Source: Clostridium_AD sp050717545 (GTDB taxonomy: Bacteria > Bacillota > Clostridia > Clostridiales > Clostridiaceae). From it: a stretch of DNA of 64,000 nucleotides. The notes below the pieces were generated by a model. That model saw only the letters and a program-made list of their open reading frames with translations, made no database searches and was not told the DNA's origin. Shown here piece by piece: positions 43,925-52,996 of the stretch (position 1 is the stretch's first letter; the number at the start of each line of letters is the position of its first letter). The translations under genes and the position numbers were made by a program. The DNA lies in assembly GCF_050717545.1 (NCBI RefSeq), contig NZ_JBOITN010000034.1, positions 1 through 64,000 on the forward strand, in the 5' to 3' direction.

Positions 43925-43985
43925 AATCATCCCCCAGCACTAATGCGAAGAGGATTATTGGGTTTGTTGTTTAGGCGGGGGCCCT
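43925..43985. other. G/C-tract hairpin in an otherwise AT-rich gap
   Basis: CCCCC (43931-43935) pairs with GGGGG (43977-43981), and GC pairs with GC across a one-base bulge. The 36-base loop is G-rich. It lies in the 361-bp gap between atpC and ywmB. No coding potential and no match to a riboswitch I know. Nothing else is visible in the gap apart from the atp terminator and a 9-bp stem at 44115-44138. Confidence 0.35.
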
Positions 43986-44146
43986 TTAGAAATTAATGAT
44001 TGATATATATATTCTTTATATTATTAATATATAAAATTTTAATGTAAATGTGCTTAAAATAATTTATTCATATTTCTAAATCAAACTTCATATTCCTCAC
44101 TGTAATTTCAAAGTCTATACTAAGAATATTAGTATAGTTTTGAGCA

Positions 44147-44179
44147 TAAAAAAATGAAGATAAATTAATATCCTCATTT
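44147..44179 (-). terminator. Terminator of the atp operon
   Basis: AAATGAGGATA/TATCTTCATTT stem (one G-T pair), then seven Ts on the minus strand, just past atpC. Confidence 0.75.
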
Positions 44180-44187
44180 CACATTTT

Positions 44188-44586
44188 TTATCCTTTTGTT
44201 TTAATTCTCTCAAGTGCCCTTAATATAGCATTTTCAGTTCTTACAAACCCAACTCCATGCTTATCTCCCAATCTTTCTTCTGCTCTTTCTTTAGCCTGCT
44301 TTGCTCTTTCAACGTCTATATTTTCTGGCCATTCACAGGCCCTACATAACATTTCTATAGTTCCATCAACTACTCTTAAAACCCCCGATGATGTAAAAGC
44401 TTTTAATGCTTTACCATCCATGTCTATAAATGTTGTTACCGTTGGTTTTAAAGGAGCTATCATAGGCACATGATTTGCAAGGATACCAAATCTGCCTTCA
44501 TCACTCTCTGTATTAATGCTCAGGATTTCACCACTATAAAATTCCTTTTCAGGAGTAAGTATAGTCAGCTTTATATGCTTTTCCAT
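44188..44586 (-). CDS. atpC: ATP synthase epsilon subunit
   Basis: A 132-residue central-stalk subunit. The N-terminal beta barrel (KLTILTPEKEFYSGEILSIN; EGRFGILANHVPMIAPLKPT) is followed by a two-helix tail (residues 88-132; ERAKQAKERAEERL) that can inhibit the enzyme. It closes the atpIBEFHAGDC operon, 44 bp after atpD, before a terminator. Confidence 0.95.
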   Translation of the reverse strand: MEKHIKLTILTPEKEFYSGEILSINTESDEGRFGILANHVPMIAPLKPTVTTFIDMDGKALKAFTSSGVLRVVDGTIEMLCRACEWPENIDVERAKQAKERAEERLGDKHGVGFVRTENAILRALERIKTKG

Positions 44587-44630
44587 ATGAAAACACTTCC
44601 ATTTCTATGCATATTCTTAATACTATCTTA

Positions 44631-46025
44631 TTATTTAGCCAATGTTTTCGCTTTTTCTACTGCCTCTTCTATAGACCCAACAAACATAAATGCCGCTTCT
44701 GGCAGATCATCATGTTTACCTTCAAGGATTTCTTTAAATCCCCTCACTGTTTCTTTTACCGGCACAAATTTGCCCTTCATTCCAGTAAATTGCTCGGCTA
44801 CAGTAAATGGTTGAGATAAAAATCTTTGAACCTTTCTTGCTCTTAATACTACCAATTTATCTTCATCAGATAATTCATCTATCCCAAGTATTGCAATAAT
44901 ATCTTGAAGTTCCTTATATCTTTCAAGAATATGTCTAACCTTTATTGTTACATCATAATGCTCCTTGCCAACTATTCTAGGATCAAGCATTGTTGAAGTA
45001 GATTCTAATGGGTCTACAGCCGGATAAATACCAAGCTCAACTATTCCTCTCGATAATACTGTAGTGGCATCTAGATGATTAAATGTAGTAGCCGGAGCTG
45101 GATCTGTTAAATCATCTGCAGGTACATATACTGCCTGCACCGATGTAATTGCTCCTTGCTTTGTTGATGTAATTCGTTCTTGTAATTGCCCCATCTCTGT
45201 GGCAAGTGTTGGTTGATAACCAACAGCGCTTGGTATTCTGCCAAGTAATGCAGACACCTCTGAACCAGCTTGCGTAAATCTAAATATATTATCAATAAAT
45301 AACAATACATCTTGACCTTGATCCCTAAAATACTCACACATAGTAAGACCTGTTAATGCAACTCTCATCCTAGCACCAGGTGGTTCGTTCATCTGACCAA
45401 AAACTAAAGCCGTCTTATCTATAACTCCCGATTCTTTCATTTCATTATAAAGATCATTACCTTCACGGGTTCTTTCCCCAACTCCAGTAAATACCGAAAG
45501 CCCATTGTTTTCTTTTGCAATGTTATTCATAAGTTCTTGAATTAGTACAGTTTTACCAACTCCTGCACCACCAAAAAGACCAATTTTACCGCCCTTTTGA
45601 TATGGGGCAATTAAGTCTATTACCTTTATACCTGTTGCAAATATTTCCGGCTCCACAGACTGTTCCTCAAACGTTGGGGCTAACCTGTGAATAGGCATAT
45701 ACTTTTCTGCTTTAACTTCTCCCAATTCATCCGTAGGTTTTCCTAGGACATTAAATAATCTTCCTAGTACTACATTTCCAACTGGCACTGATATTGCGTT
45801 ACCTGTATCAACAGCCTCAAGACCACGTCTTAACCCTTCAGTACTTTCCATCGCTACCGCCCTTATAATATCATCACCAATATGTTGTTCAACCTCAGCT
45901 ACAACAATTCTATCTTCCATCTGTATTTCAATACTATTAAAAAGATTAGGAAGACTATCTGAGTCAAACTTTATATCTATAACTGGCCCTATTATTTGAA
46001 CTACTTTCCCTATATGTCCCGGCAT
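44631..46025 (-). CDS. atpD: ATP synthase beta subunit
   Basis: A 464-residue catalytic subunit. The P-loop is FGGAGVGKTVLIQEL near 150, and the Walker B region is DVLLFIDNIFRFTQAGSEVS near 240. The DELSDEED-type motif in the C-terminal domain (GIDELSDEDKLVV) is present. The ATG at 46025 has AAAGGAG upstream; the GTG at 46034 is part of that site. The gap to atpG is filled with three tandem 26-bp repeats. Confidence 0.97.
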   Translation of the reverse strand: MPGHIGKVVQIIGPVIDIKFDSDSLPNLFNSIEIQMEDRIVVAEVEQHIGDDIIRAVAMESTEGLRRGLEAVDTGNAISVPVGNVVLGRLFNVLGKPTDELGEVKAEKYMPIHRLAPTFEEQSVEPEIFATGIKVIDLIAPYQKGGKIGLFGGAGVGKTVLIQELMNNIAKENNGLSVFTGVGERTREGNDLYNEMKESGVIDKTALVFGQMNEPPGARMRVALTGLTMCEYFRDQGQDVLLFIDNIFRFTQAGSEVSALLGRIPSAVGYQPTLATEMGQLQERITSTKQGAITSVQAVYVPADDLTDPAPATTFNHLDATTVLSRGIVELGIYPAVDPLESTSTMLDPRIVGKEHYDVTIKVRHILERYKELQDIIAILGIDELSDEDKLVVLRARKVQRFLSQPFTVAEQFTGMKGKFVPVKETVRGFKEILEGKHDDLPEAAFMFVGSIEEAVEKAKTLAK

Positions 46026-46051
46026 TGTTCTCACTCCTTTTTACCTTTGCA

Positions 46052-46129
46052 CTTCCTTATCTCAAACTACTTTTGAGCTTCCTTATCTCAAACTACTTTT
46101 GAGCTTCCTTATCTCAAACTACTTTTGAG
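46052..46129 (-). repeat. Three tandem 26-bp hairpin units between atpG and atpD
   Basis: Identical units at 46104-46129, 46078-46103 and 46052-46077 (plus a 5-base partial at 46130). On the minus strand each holds CTCAAA-AGTAG-TTTGAG, a 6-bp stem with a 5-base loop. The first unit in transcription order carries the last codons and TAG of atpG, so the other two copies look like later duplications of the gene end. They lie between the atpG stop and the atpD ribosome site. Confidence 0.9.
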
Positions 46130-46985
46130 CTTCCGCCCCTCCAACTATTTCCGAAATTGCTTGCGTAATTTCACTTTGTCTTATCCTATTGTAACTTAAA
46201 TTCAGTTTATCAAGCATATCATTAGCATTAGTAGTAGCTGATCCCATAGACTCCATTCTAGCCCTGTGCTCACTAGCTTTTGAATGTAGCATAGAATTAA
46301 GCATTTTACCACTTAAATATAATGAAATGATTTCTTGCATTGCCGTTTCATCTACTGCCTGAATATCTACATACTCTTTATTTGAATTATGTTCATTATC
46401 TAAATTTAAAGGGAGTAATTTTTCTACTATAACTTCATTTTTCAGTGCTGAGACAAGTTTTTTATAAACAATGTGAACTTCACCTACCTGGCCACTAATA
46501 TACATACTTAGTGCACGATTCATAATGGTAGTAGCTTCCTTTTGAATAGGTATATCTGAAGTTTCAACATATTCAGCAACTGTTTGAATATTATGCTTTT
46601 TAAGTAGACTTCTTCCCTTTTGGCCTACAATAATTACATTGTAGTCCATAGAGTTACTTTCCTCGCTACCCTTTACACTAATTAACATTTTATTTACTAC
46701 CGTCCAATTAAACCCACCGCAAAGGCCCGCATCAGAGGTTAATACAATATATAATTTTGTAATATTATTATTGCCACTTAGATAAATGTTATCCTCTTCA
46801 TAATTAATTTTAACTTGCTTAACTGTTTCCTCAAGCTTCTTTACATAATTATTGTTAGTATCTACAAGCCCTTTTATTTTTTTATATTTAGATGTGGAAA
46901 CAAGCCCCATAGCTCTGGTTATTTTAGTAGTATTTGTTATGGATTTTATTCTTCGCTTAATCGCGACAAGCCCCATACCCGACAT
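46119..46985 (-). CDS. atpG: ATP synthase gamma subunit
   Basis: A 288-residue rotor shaft. The N-terminal coil (VAIKRRIKSITNTTKITRAM) and the C-terminal coil (MESMGSATTNANDMLDKLNL, then YNRIRQSEITQAISEIVGGA) are both family signatures. The TAG stop lies within the first unit of the tandem repeat. GAGGTGA precedes the ATG. It sits 95 bp after atpA and 93 bp before atpD. Confidence 0.96.
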   Translation of the reverse strand: MSGMGLVAIKRRIKSITNTTKITRAMGLVSTSKYKKIKGLVDTNNNYVKKLEETVKQVKINYEEDNIYLSGNNNITKLYIVLTSDAGLCGGFNWTVVNKMLISVKGSEESNSMDYNVIIVGQKGRSLLKKHNIQTVAEYVETSDIPIQKEATTIMNRALSMYISGQVGEVHIVYKKLVSALKNEVIVEKLLPLNLDNEHNSNKEYVDIQAVDETAMQEIISLYLSGKMLNSMLHSKASEHRARMESMGSATTNANDMLDKLNLSYNRIRQSEITQAISEIVGGAEAQK

Positions 46986-47080
46986 ATTTCACCTCTCTTT
47001 AACCTCAATAAATATATTATGAGGCTAGTTAATTAGAGCCTATTAGTGCTGCATTAACAATTAATGTGACATATATATCG

Positions 47081-48598
47081 TTAATGTTCTTCTATTACGA
47101 ATATTTTTTTAAATTCTTCTATGGCTTCAACAAGTTGTTCTTTTATGCTATCATCCAATACCTTCTTGTCTGCTATCTCCTTACCTATATCTCTATAATG
47201 TGTGTCCATATACTCAAAAAATTCTTTTTCAAATCTTATTACCTGGTGTACTGGAATATCCATAAGATAATTATTGGCCCCAGCAAAGAAAATCATAACT
47301 TGCTTTTCTACTGGCACTGGCGCATATTGATCTTGTTTTAATATTTCAATTAATCTTTTCCCTTTTTCTAGTCTCATCTTCGCATCTCTATCAAGATCCG
47401 TACCAAATTGAGCAAATGCTGCAAGCTCCCTATATTGAGCAAGTTCAAGTCTTAAGGTCCCTGTAACTTGTTTCATGGCTTTTATTTGAGCATTTCCACC
47501 AACCCTCGATACTGATATTCCGGCATTAACTGCTGGCCTTTGCCCTGAATGGAACAATTCGGCCTCGAGAAATATTTGACCATCAGTTATAGAAATAACA
47601 TTAGTTGGTATATAAGCAGTAACATCACCCGCAAGAGTTTCAATTATAGGAAGTGCAGTGAGCGACCCTCCACCTAATTTATCAGAAAGTTTTGCCGCCC
47701 TCTCAAGTAATCTTGAATGGATATAGAATATATCCCCTGGATAAGCTTCTCTACCTGGCGGTCTACGAAGTAATAGTGACATAGCTCTATAAGCAACTGC
47801 ATGCTTAGATAAATCATCATATACTATTAATACATTTTTACCATTATGCATAAAATATTCTCCCATACTACATCCAGCATAAGGTGCTAAATACTGTAGA
47901 GGAGCTGAATGAGACGCCGTTGATGCTACAACTATTGTATAATCCATTGCGCCCATTTCAGATAATGTATTAACAATATATGCGACAGTCGATTGTTTTT
48001 GACCAATAGCAACATATATACATATAACATCTTTACCCTTTTGATTTAAAATAGTGTCTATAGTTAAAGCTGTTTTACCCGTTTGCCTATCCCCAATTAT
48101 AAGTTCTCGTTGTCCTCTTCCAATTGGAACCATGGAGTCTATTGACTTTATTCCAGTTTGAAGTGGTTCTTTAACTGATTGTCTTTGTATAACTCCAGGT
48201 GCTTCTACTTCTACTTCTCTTGTTTCTGTAGTATTTACTGGGCCCTTACCATCTATTGGCACACCTAAAGCATTTACAACCCTTCCGAGTAACGCTTCCC
48301 CAACTGGAACTGAAACCACTCTACCGGTTCTTTTAACTATATCTCCTTCTTTGATGCCCTTTTCAGGTCCTAGTAGCACACATCCAACATTATCTTGCTC
48401 TAAGTTCAATGCCATACCAAATATACCATTAGGAAATTCTAAAAGTTCATTCTCCATGCATTCATCTAATCCATATACTCTTGCAATCCCATCACCAATT
48501 TGAATTATGGTGCCTGAGTCAACAGTATCAATAGTCTTTTCATATCTTTCTATTTCTTTTTTTATTATGGATGTTATTTCTTCTGGCTTTATATTCAT
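47081..48598 (-). CDS. atpA: ATP synthase alpha subunit
   Basis: A 505-residue non-catalytic hexamer subunit. The nucleotide site is ELIIGDRQTGKTALTIDTIL near 165, and the SRVGGNAQIKAMKQVTGTLR arginine-finger region is near 363. Length is standard. It lies 15 bp after atpH, with a GGAGG site in the gap. Confidence 0.97.
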   Translation of the reverse strand: MNIKPEEITSIIKKEIERYEKTIDTVDSGTIIQIGDGIARVYGLDECMENELLEFPNGIFGMALNLEQDNVGCVLLGPEKGIKEGDIVKRTGRVVSVPVGEALLGRVVNALGVPIDGKGPVNTTETREVEVEAPGVIQRQSVKEPLQTGIKSIDSMVPIGRGQRELIIGDRQTGKTALTIDTILNQKGKDVICIYVAIGQKQSTVAYIVNTLSEMGAMDYTIVVASTASHSAPLQYLAPYAGCSMGEYFMHNGKNVLIVYDDLSKHAVAYRAMSLLLRRPPGREAYPGDIFYIHSRLLERAAKLSDKLGGGSLTALPIIETLAGDVTAYIPTNVISITDGQIFLEAELFHSGQRPAVNAGISVSRVGGNAQIKAMKQVTGTLRLELAQYRELAAFAQFGTDLDRDAKMRLEKGKRLIEILKQDQYAPVPVEKQVMIFFAGANNYLMDIPVHQVIRFEKEFFEYMDTHYRDIGKEIADKKVLDDSIKEQLVEAIEEFKKIFVIEEH

Positions 48599-48613
48599 AA
48601 ACTCACCTCCATT

Positions 48614-49147
48614 CTATTTAAACATTATCTTTTTCATATCCTCTAACCTGCTTTTAATTGTACCATCGATGACGTCGTCTCCAACCCTTAGATATACACC
48701 GCCTATAACTCTTTTATCCAATTTTTCATCAAAAATTATTTTCTTATCATACATTTTCACTAGCTTCTCGCGTAAACTCTCCCGCTCAGTTTCCTTAAGT
48801 GGTATTACTGTTTTAACTTCAACTAGCAAAGTATTAGTTCTTACTAAATGAATCTTCTCCATTTCTTTAAGTTTTTCCTCAATATACATTATTCTATCTT
48901 TTTCTATAAGAATAAGTAAAAAAGATAAAACTTCTTCATCAATTCTGCCCTTAAAGATATTAATAAACATCTTCTTTTTTATAGAAGTGCTTAATTTAGG
49001 ATGCTTAATCACTTTTAAAAATTCAGAATCATTCTTAATAATTAAAACAATTTGTCTTAAATCATCTAAATACTCATCTACTTTACCTTTTTCCTCTGCA
49101 ACTGTATACAGTGCCAGCGCATATCTTTTATCTAGAAACTCATACAT
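48614..49147 (-). CDS. atpH: ATP synthase delta subunit
   Basis: A 177-residue stator subunit joining F1 to the b stalk. The N-terminal helical domain has FLDKRYALALYTVAEEKG, and the C-terminal motif is DKRVIGGVYLRVGDDVIDGT, typical for OSCP/delta. Its start is one base from the atpF stop, so the two are coupled. Confidence 0.94.
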   Translation of the reverse strand: MYEFLDKRYALALYTVAEEKGKVDEYLDDLRQIVLIIKNDSEFLKVIKHPKLSTSIKKKMFINIFKGRIDEEVLSFLLILIEKDRIMYIEEKLKEMEKIHLVRTNTLLVEVKTVIPLKETERESLREKLVKMYDKKIIFDEKLDKRVIGGVYLRVGDDVIDGTIKSRLEDMKKIMFK

Positions 49148-49148
49148 T

Positions 49149-49634
49149 TTAGTTACCTACCTTAAATATGAAATCCTCAATTAATTTTCTATGTTCCGAT
49201 TCATCTATATGCTTTTCAAGAGCTTTTTCAGACAATATTAAAGATAAATCTATAACTTGTTTCTTTACTTCACTTTCTGCTTTATGTTTTTCTCTTTCAA
49301 TTTCTACTTTTGCTCTTTCCATAATTATATTTGATTCTTTTTTTGCATCATCAATAATTTCTTGAGAAATATTTTGGGCTTTCACTTTATATTCTTCTAC
49401 TATTTTTCTTCCCTTTGATCTTGACTCATGCAATAATTGGTCCTTTTCTTTTACTGAAATTTCTGCTTTTTCTTCATTATCTTTAGCATTCTTAATAGAT
49501 GTACTTATTCCATTTTTTCTATCATCCATTATCTTATTTAGTGGCTTACTAAAAAAGTACTTTAAGATATACAGTAACACAATAAAATTTACTATAGTGA
49601 ATATAATTGTAGATATATTTATGCTCAAATTCAT
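49149..49634 (-). CDS. atpF: ATP synthase b subunit
   Basis: A 161-residue peripheral stalk subunit. One membrane helix (6-28: TIIFTIVNFIVLLYILKYFF) precedes a long charged coiled coil. The family residues KPLNKIMDDRK follow the helix. It lies between atpE and atpH, 1 base before the latter. Confidence 0.95.
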   Translation of the reverse strand: MNLSINISTIIFTIVNFIVLLYILKYFFSKPLNKIMDDRKNGISTSIKNAKDNEEKAEISVKEKDQLLHESRSKGRKIVEEYKVKAQNISQEIIDDAKKESNIIMERAKVEIEREKHKAESEVKKQVIDLSLILSEKALEKHIDESEHRKLIEDFIFKVGN

Positions 49635-49694
49635 AATCTATTAAAGCCCCCTTTAGGCCTAATTTCAAAATTCCTCATTTTGATATGTGCCATT

Positions 49695-49937
49695 TTACTT
49701 AAAAGCTAAAATTAATGCTATTAGGAATGCGTATATAGCGCAAGCCTCTGAAAACGCAGCACCTATAACTAGTGTACTAATGATAGATCCTCTAGCTTCT
49801 GGTTGTCTTGCTACTCCCTCGACAGCTTTAGCCGCTGCATTACCTGTTCCTATTCCTCCGCCTATACATCCTATCGCTGCAAGACCTGCGCCTATTGCAG
49901 ACGCTGCTGTAATTATTGTTGCTGAATCTATAGCCAT
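49695..49937 (-). CDS. atpE: ATP synthase c subunit (H+-type)
   Basis: An 80-residue hairpin forming the membrane rotor ring. The loop between its two helices is the conserved ARQPEARG, and the ion-carrying glutamate is E64 in AAFSEACAIY. Sodium-type c subunits have a glutamine about two residues before the first-helix glycine end (here threonine, T31) and a serine after the glutamate (here alanine, A65). I therefore infer proton coupling. It lies 33 bp after atpB. Confidence 0.96.
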   Translation of the reverse strand: MAIDSATIITAASAIGAGLAAIGCIGGGIGTGNAAAKAVEGVARQPEARGSIISTLVIGAAFSEACAIYAFLIALILAFK

Positions 49938-49970
49938 AATATATTCCTCCTTAATTTTTAAAAACTAATT

Positions 49971-50651
49971 CTAGTGTTCTGCAATAACCTTTATATTAAC
50001 CATTGTAAGCATTACGAAAATAACCATTTGAATAAGACCATCAAATAAGTCAAAATAAAAATGTAATGGTATTGGAACAACCAATTGTGCAAAACCACTA
50101 ATACTTCCTAAACTCTTATATGCCAAATCTAAAATTACAACACCTGCAGTTATGTTGCCAAATAATCGAAAACTTAATGATACTGGAAGCATTACTCTCT
50201 CTATAATATTAATTGGTAATATAAACGCAAATGGTTTAACATACCCCTTAAAATAGTGACCTAATCCAACCTTCTTTATAGCAAACCATTGAACAACAAG
50301 GAATGTTATTAATGCTAATGCTAATGCTACACTATAATCTACTGTCGGCGGTGTAACCCCTATGATCCCCGTAATATTCGAAATACTTAAGAAGATTACT
50401 ATTGTTCCTATATAAGGTACAAATCCCATATACTCTTCTCCCATATTATCTTTAACCAAATTGTTTATAGCATCCATAATCATTTCTATTATGTTCTGTT
50501 TTTTATTAGGAATTATTTTTAAGTTCCTTATAAAGCATAAACATAATATTGCTACTATTGCTATTATGCACCACTGAACGAATATACTCTCCGCAATCCC
50601 AATACTGTAACCAAAAAATTTAATATGAAATAACGGCGCTATCTTATCCAT
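49971..50651 (-). CDS. atpB: ATP synthase a subunit
   Basis: A 226-residue membrane stator with five to six helices forming the ion half-channels. The essential arginine lies in LPVSLSFRLFGNITAGVVIL near residue 165, and the C-terminal segment is QMVIFVMLTMVNIKVI. The ATG at 50651 is correctly spaced from GAAGGGAAG; the TTG at 50669 has none. It follows atpI by 53 bp. Confidence 0.95.
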   Translation of the reverse strand: MDKIAPLFHIKFFGYSIGIAESIFVQWCIIAIVAILCLCFIRNLKIIPNKKQNIIEMIMDAINNLVKDNMGEEYMGFVPYIGTIVIFLSISNITGIIGVTPPTVDYSVALALALITFLVVQWFAIKKVGLGHYFKGYVKPFAFILPINIIERVMLPVSLSFRLFGNITAGVVILDLAYKSLGSISGFAQLVVPIPLHFYFDLFDGLIQMVIFVMLTMVNIKVIAEH

Positions 50652-50704
50652 TAAATCACTTCCCTTCAATGTTAATATTAATTACTGCATGTTCAAATTA
50701 TTCA

Positions 50705-51070
50705 TTACGTATTCCTATTTTTTATTCCATAAACCGCCAAGGATATGAACTGCAAGCTATAACCAAAAATATATGCAATTATATTATATATGTTATGTCT
50801 ACCAATCATAAACCCAATAAGACCTACAAATATAACCCTTATTATAGATCCTAAAACTATTATGCCTGTACTTTTTACATTTTTACCATTTAGAGAATAT
50901 TCTGTTATAATACCATTAACAAAAAGATTTACTAGTGCTATTATTACACCTAATATAAAAAATAATGCATATGATTTAATTGTAAAATATATCACGGTAG
51001 CAAAAATCAAAGAAATAAAAAAATCATACAACGCAATCTCTTTAAACATTTTTCTAAAATCACTATCCAC
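50705..51070 (-). CDS. atpI: ATP synthase subunit I (AtpI)
   Basis: A 121-residue membrane protein with four helices, first gene of the operon. AtpI helps assemble the c-ring in relatives but is not part of the final enzyme. The start is a GTG at 51070, with GAGGAGAA upstream. Sequence in this family is poorly conserved, so the call leans on position, length and the helix count. Confidence 0.85.
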   Translation of the reverse strand: MDSDFRKMFKEIALYDFFISLIFATVIYFTIKSYALFFILGVIIALVNLFVNGIITEYSLNGKNVKSTGIIVLGSIIRVIFVGLIGFMIGRHNIYNIIAYIFGYSLQFISLAVYGIKNRNT

Positions 51071-51159
51071 TTTTTATTCTCCTCACTATTTAGTAGCATT
51101 TTTAATTATAGTCTACTAATTTTCATAAATAAAATCTAAAATAACTCGTTTTTAGGAAA

Positions 51160-51188
51160 TATATAGCTACCTAAGTCGATTTTATCAA
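51160..51188 (-). promoter_or_regulatory. Probable promoter of the atp operon
   Basis: TTGATA (51188-51183), 17 bases, TATATA (51165-51160) on the minus strand, about 90 bp before atpI. Confidence 0.5.
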
Positions 51189-51698
51189 TAAAATAAGTAT
51201 ATTACTCTGTATATCTCCACTTTGTTATATATTATGGATAATACAACTAATTTTCACTTATATTATTCAATTGAATGTTTTTCGAAACTATTATGAATAT
51301 TCTAAATTTTCAAAATAGTTTTACGCGTATTTTACTATTACTTATCTTTATTAACTTTTAGAAACTTTATAAGTTTAATATTATTTAGTTAAACATTTAC
51401 AAAAAAATTAAAAATTTTTTTTTAAAATTATTTTTTTCTTTTTTTATAAACAATTGCAATATTAAATTTTTATTAATTCATAATTTTATTATTAATATAT
51501 TTTTTTAATATTAATATTTGCATTTTAATACTTATATTTACAGCCTATCTTACATAATATAATGGGTATAAGCTATTAAATACCACATACAACTATATAT
51601 AATCTAATTAATACTAATATGTTGTTCTATATTCATATGGGTTTTTAATTTTTAAAACTGTTATTTTAACCTTATTCACCCGTAAAAAAATTTTAAAA

Positions 51699-51741
51699 AA
51701 ACAAATTCAAGAATTATATTTCTAAATTCTTGAATTTGTTT
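51699..51741 (-). terminator. Terminator of wecB
   Basis: A perfect 17-bp stem (51699-51715 with 51725-51741), followed by a long T run on the minus strand. Confidence 0.85.
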
Positions 51742-51788
51742 AAAATCGTTGTAAACTGTGATAATTTTATTGCATTATCAACATAACT

Positions 51789-52919
51789 TTATATCTTGTT
51801 TTTATTAAAATAATTAAGTAGTGCCCTTACTATTTTAACAGATGCATTTCCATCACCATAAGGATTAATACATTTACTCATTTGAATATACTCATCCGTA
51901 TCTTGCAAGAGCTTACTTGCATGTAATACAATCTTATCTATATCTGTCCCAACAAGTTCTACTGTACCAGCATTCATAGCTTCTACCCTCTCAGTAACTT
52001 GCCTAAGCACTAAAACAGGTTTTCCTAAATGAGGAGCTTCTTCTTGAATACCTCCCGAGTCCGTCATAACCATGTAACATTTTTTCATTAGATTATGAAT
52101 TTCTTTAGTGTCTATAGGCTGAATTAAATGTATTCTATCTATTCCTTCTAAAATGTTATGTACCATATCCTTAACTATTGGATTAGGATGAACAATATAT
52201 AACACTTCAACATCTTTATTTTCTTTAGCTATAATTTTTAAAGCATTACATATATTTTCAATTCCACTTCCCCAATTTTCTCTTCTATGAGCAGTAACAA
52301 TAATAACTTTCTTATTTTTATAGTCGATTGTATTTAGTTCAGTGTTTTCAAAAATATAATTATCCTTAATTGTATATTTCATAGCATCTATAACCGTATT
52401 TCCAGTTACCACAATAGCACTTTCATCTATTCCTTCTCTTAATAAATTTTCTTTAGATGTAGTTGTAGGTGCAAAATGCAAATCAGCTATTGCCCCCGTT
52501 AACTTCCTATTCATTTCTTCTGGATATGGGAAATATTTATTATGACTTCTTAACCCTGCTTCTACATGGCCAACAGGTATTTTCCTGTAAAAAGCTGCAA
52601 GAGATGCCGCAAATGTTGTTGTAGTATCTCCATGAACTAAAACTATATCTGGTCTCTGCTTTTCGAAAACTTCCTCTAGACCTGCAAGCACGGAACACGT
52701 TATCCCCGTTAAGCTTTGTTTTGCTTTCATTATATTTAAATCATACTGAGGCTTAATCTTAAAAATATCCAGAACTTGATCTAATATTTCTCTATGCTGA
52801 GCCGTGACACATACTGTGCATTGTATTCGAGAATTTTTCTCTAACTCTTTAATAAGAGGTGCCATTTTTATAGCCTCAGGTCTTGTACCAAATATTACTA
52901 TTACTTTAATATTTTCCAA
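51789..52919 (-). CDS. wecB: UDP-GlcNAc 2-epimerase (non-hydrolysing)
   Basis: A 376-residue enzyme interconverting UDP-GlcNAc and UDP-ManNAc for wall polymers. Family motifs are FGTRPEAIKMAPLIKEL at the N-terminus, VHGDTTTTFAASLAAFY near 95, VGHVEAGLRSH near 115, and MTDSGGIQEEAPHLGKPVLV near 285. The start is a TTG at 52919, with GGAG eight bases upstream. It follows tagO on the same strand and ends at a 17-bp terminator, so the pair supplies the linkage sugars of teichoic-acid-like polymers. Confidence 0.95.
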   Translation of the reverse strand: MENIKVIVIFGTRPEAIKMAPLIKELEKNSRIQCTVCVTAQHREILDQVLDIFKIKPQYDLNIMKAKQSLTGITCSVLAGLEEVFEKQRPDIVLVHGDTTTTFAASLAAFYRKIPVGHVEAGLRSHNKYFPYPEEMNRKLTGAIADLHFAPTTTSKENLLREGIDESAIVVTGNTVIDAMKYTIKDNYIFENTELNTIDYKNKKVIIVTAHRRENWGSGIENICNALKIIAKENKDVEVLYIVHPNPIVKDMVHNILEGIDRIHLIQPIDTKEIHNLMKKCYMVMTDSGGIQEEAPHLGKPVLVLRQVTERVEAMNAGTVELVGTDIDKIVLHASKLLQDTDEYIQMSKCINPYGDGNASVKIVRALLNYFNKNKI

Positions 52920-52996
52920 CAGGATCCACTCCTACTTTATATTAGTTTAAAACTGCATGTTATTTTATAATCATATATTAATTAATATTAATATAA

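Larger units (their letters stand above)
51071..51788. other. AT-rich gap before the atp operon, no gene seen
   Basis: 718 bases with extreme A/T runs at about 51,400-51,560. I see the atp promoter (51160-51188) and the wecB terminator (51699-51741). No plausible frame with a ribosome site. The A/T tract could bend DNA or be a decayed region. Confidence 0.6.

Noticed and set aside
43922..43940. AAAATCATCCCCCAGC as a copy of the dispersed palindrome
   Set aside because: Only the AAATCATC part agrees; the hairpin centre is different.
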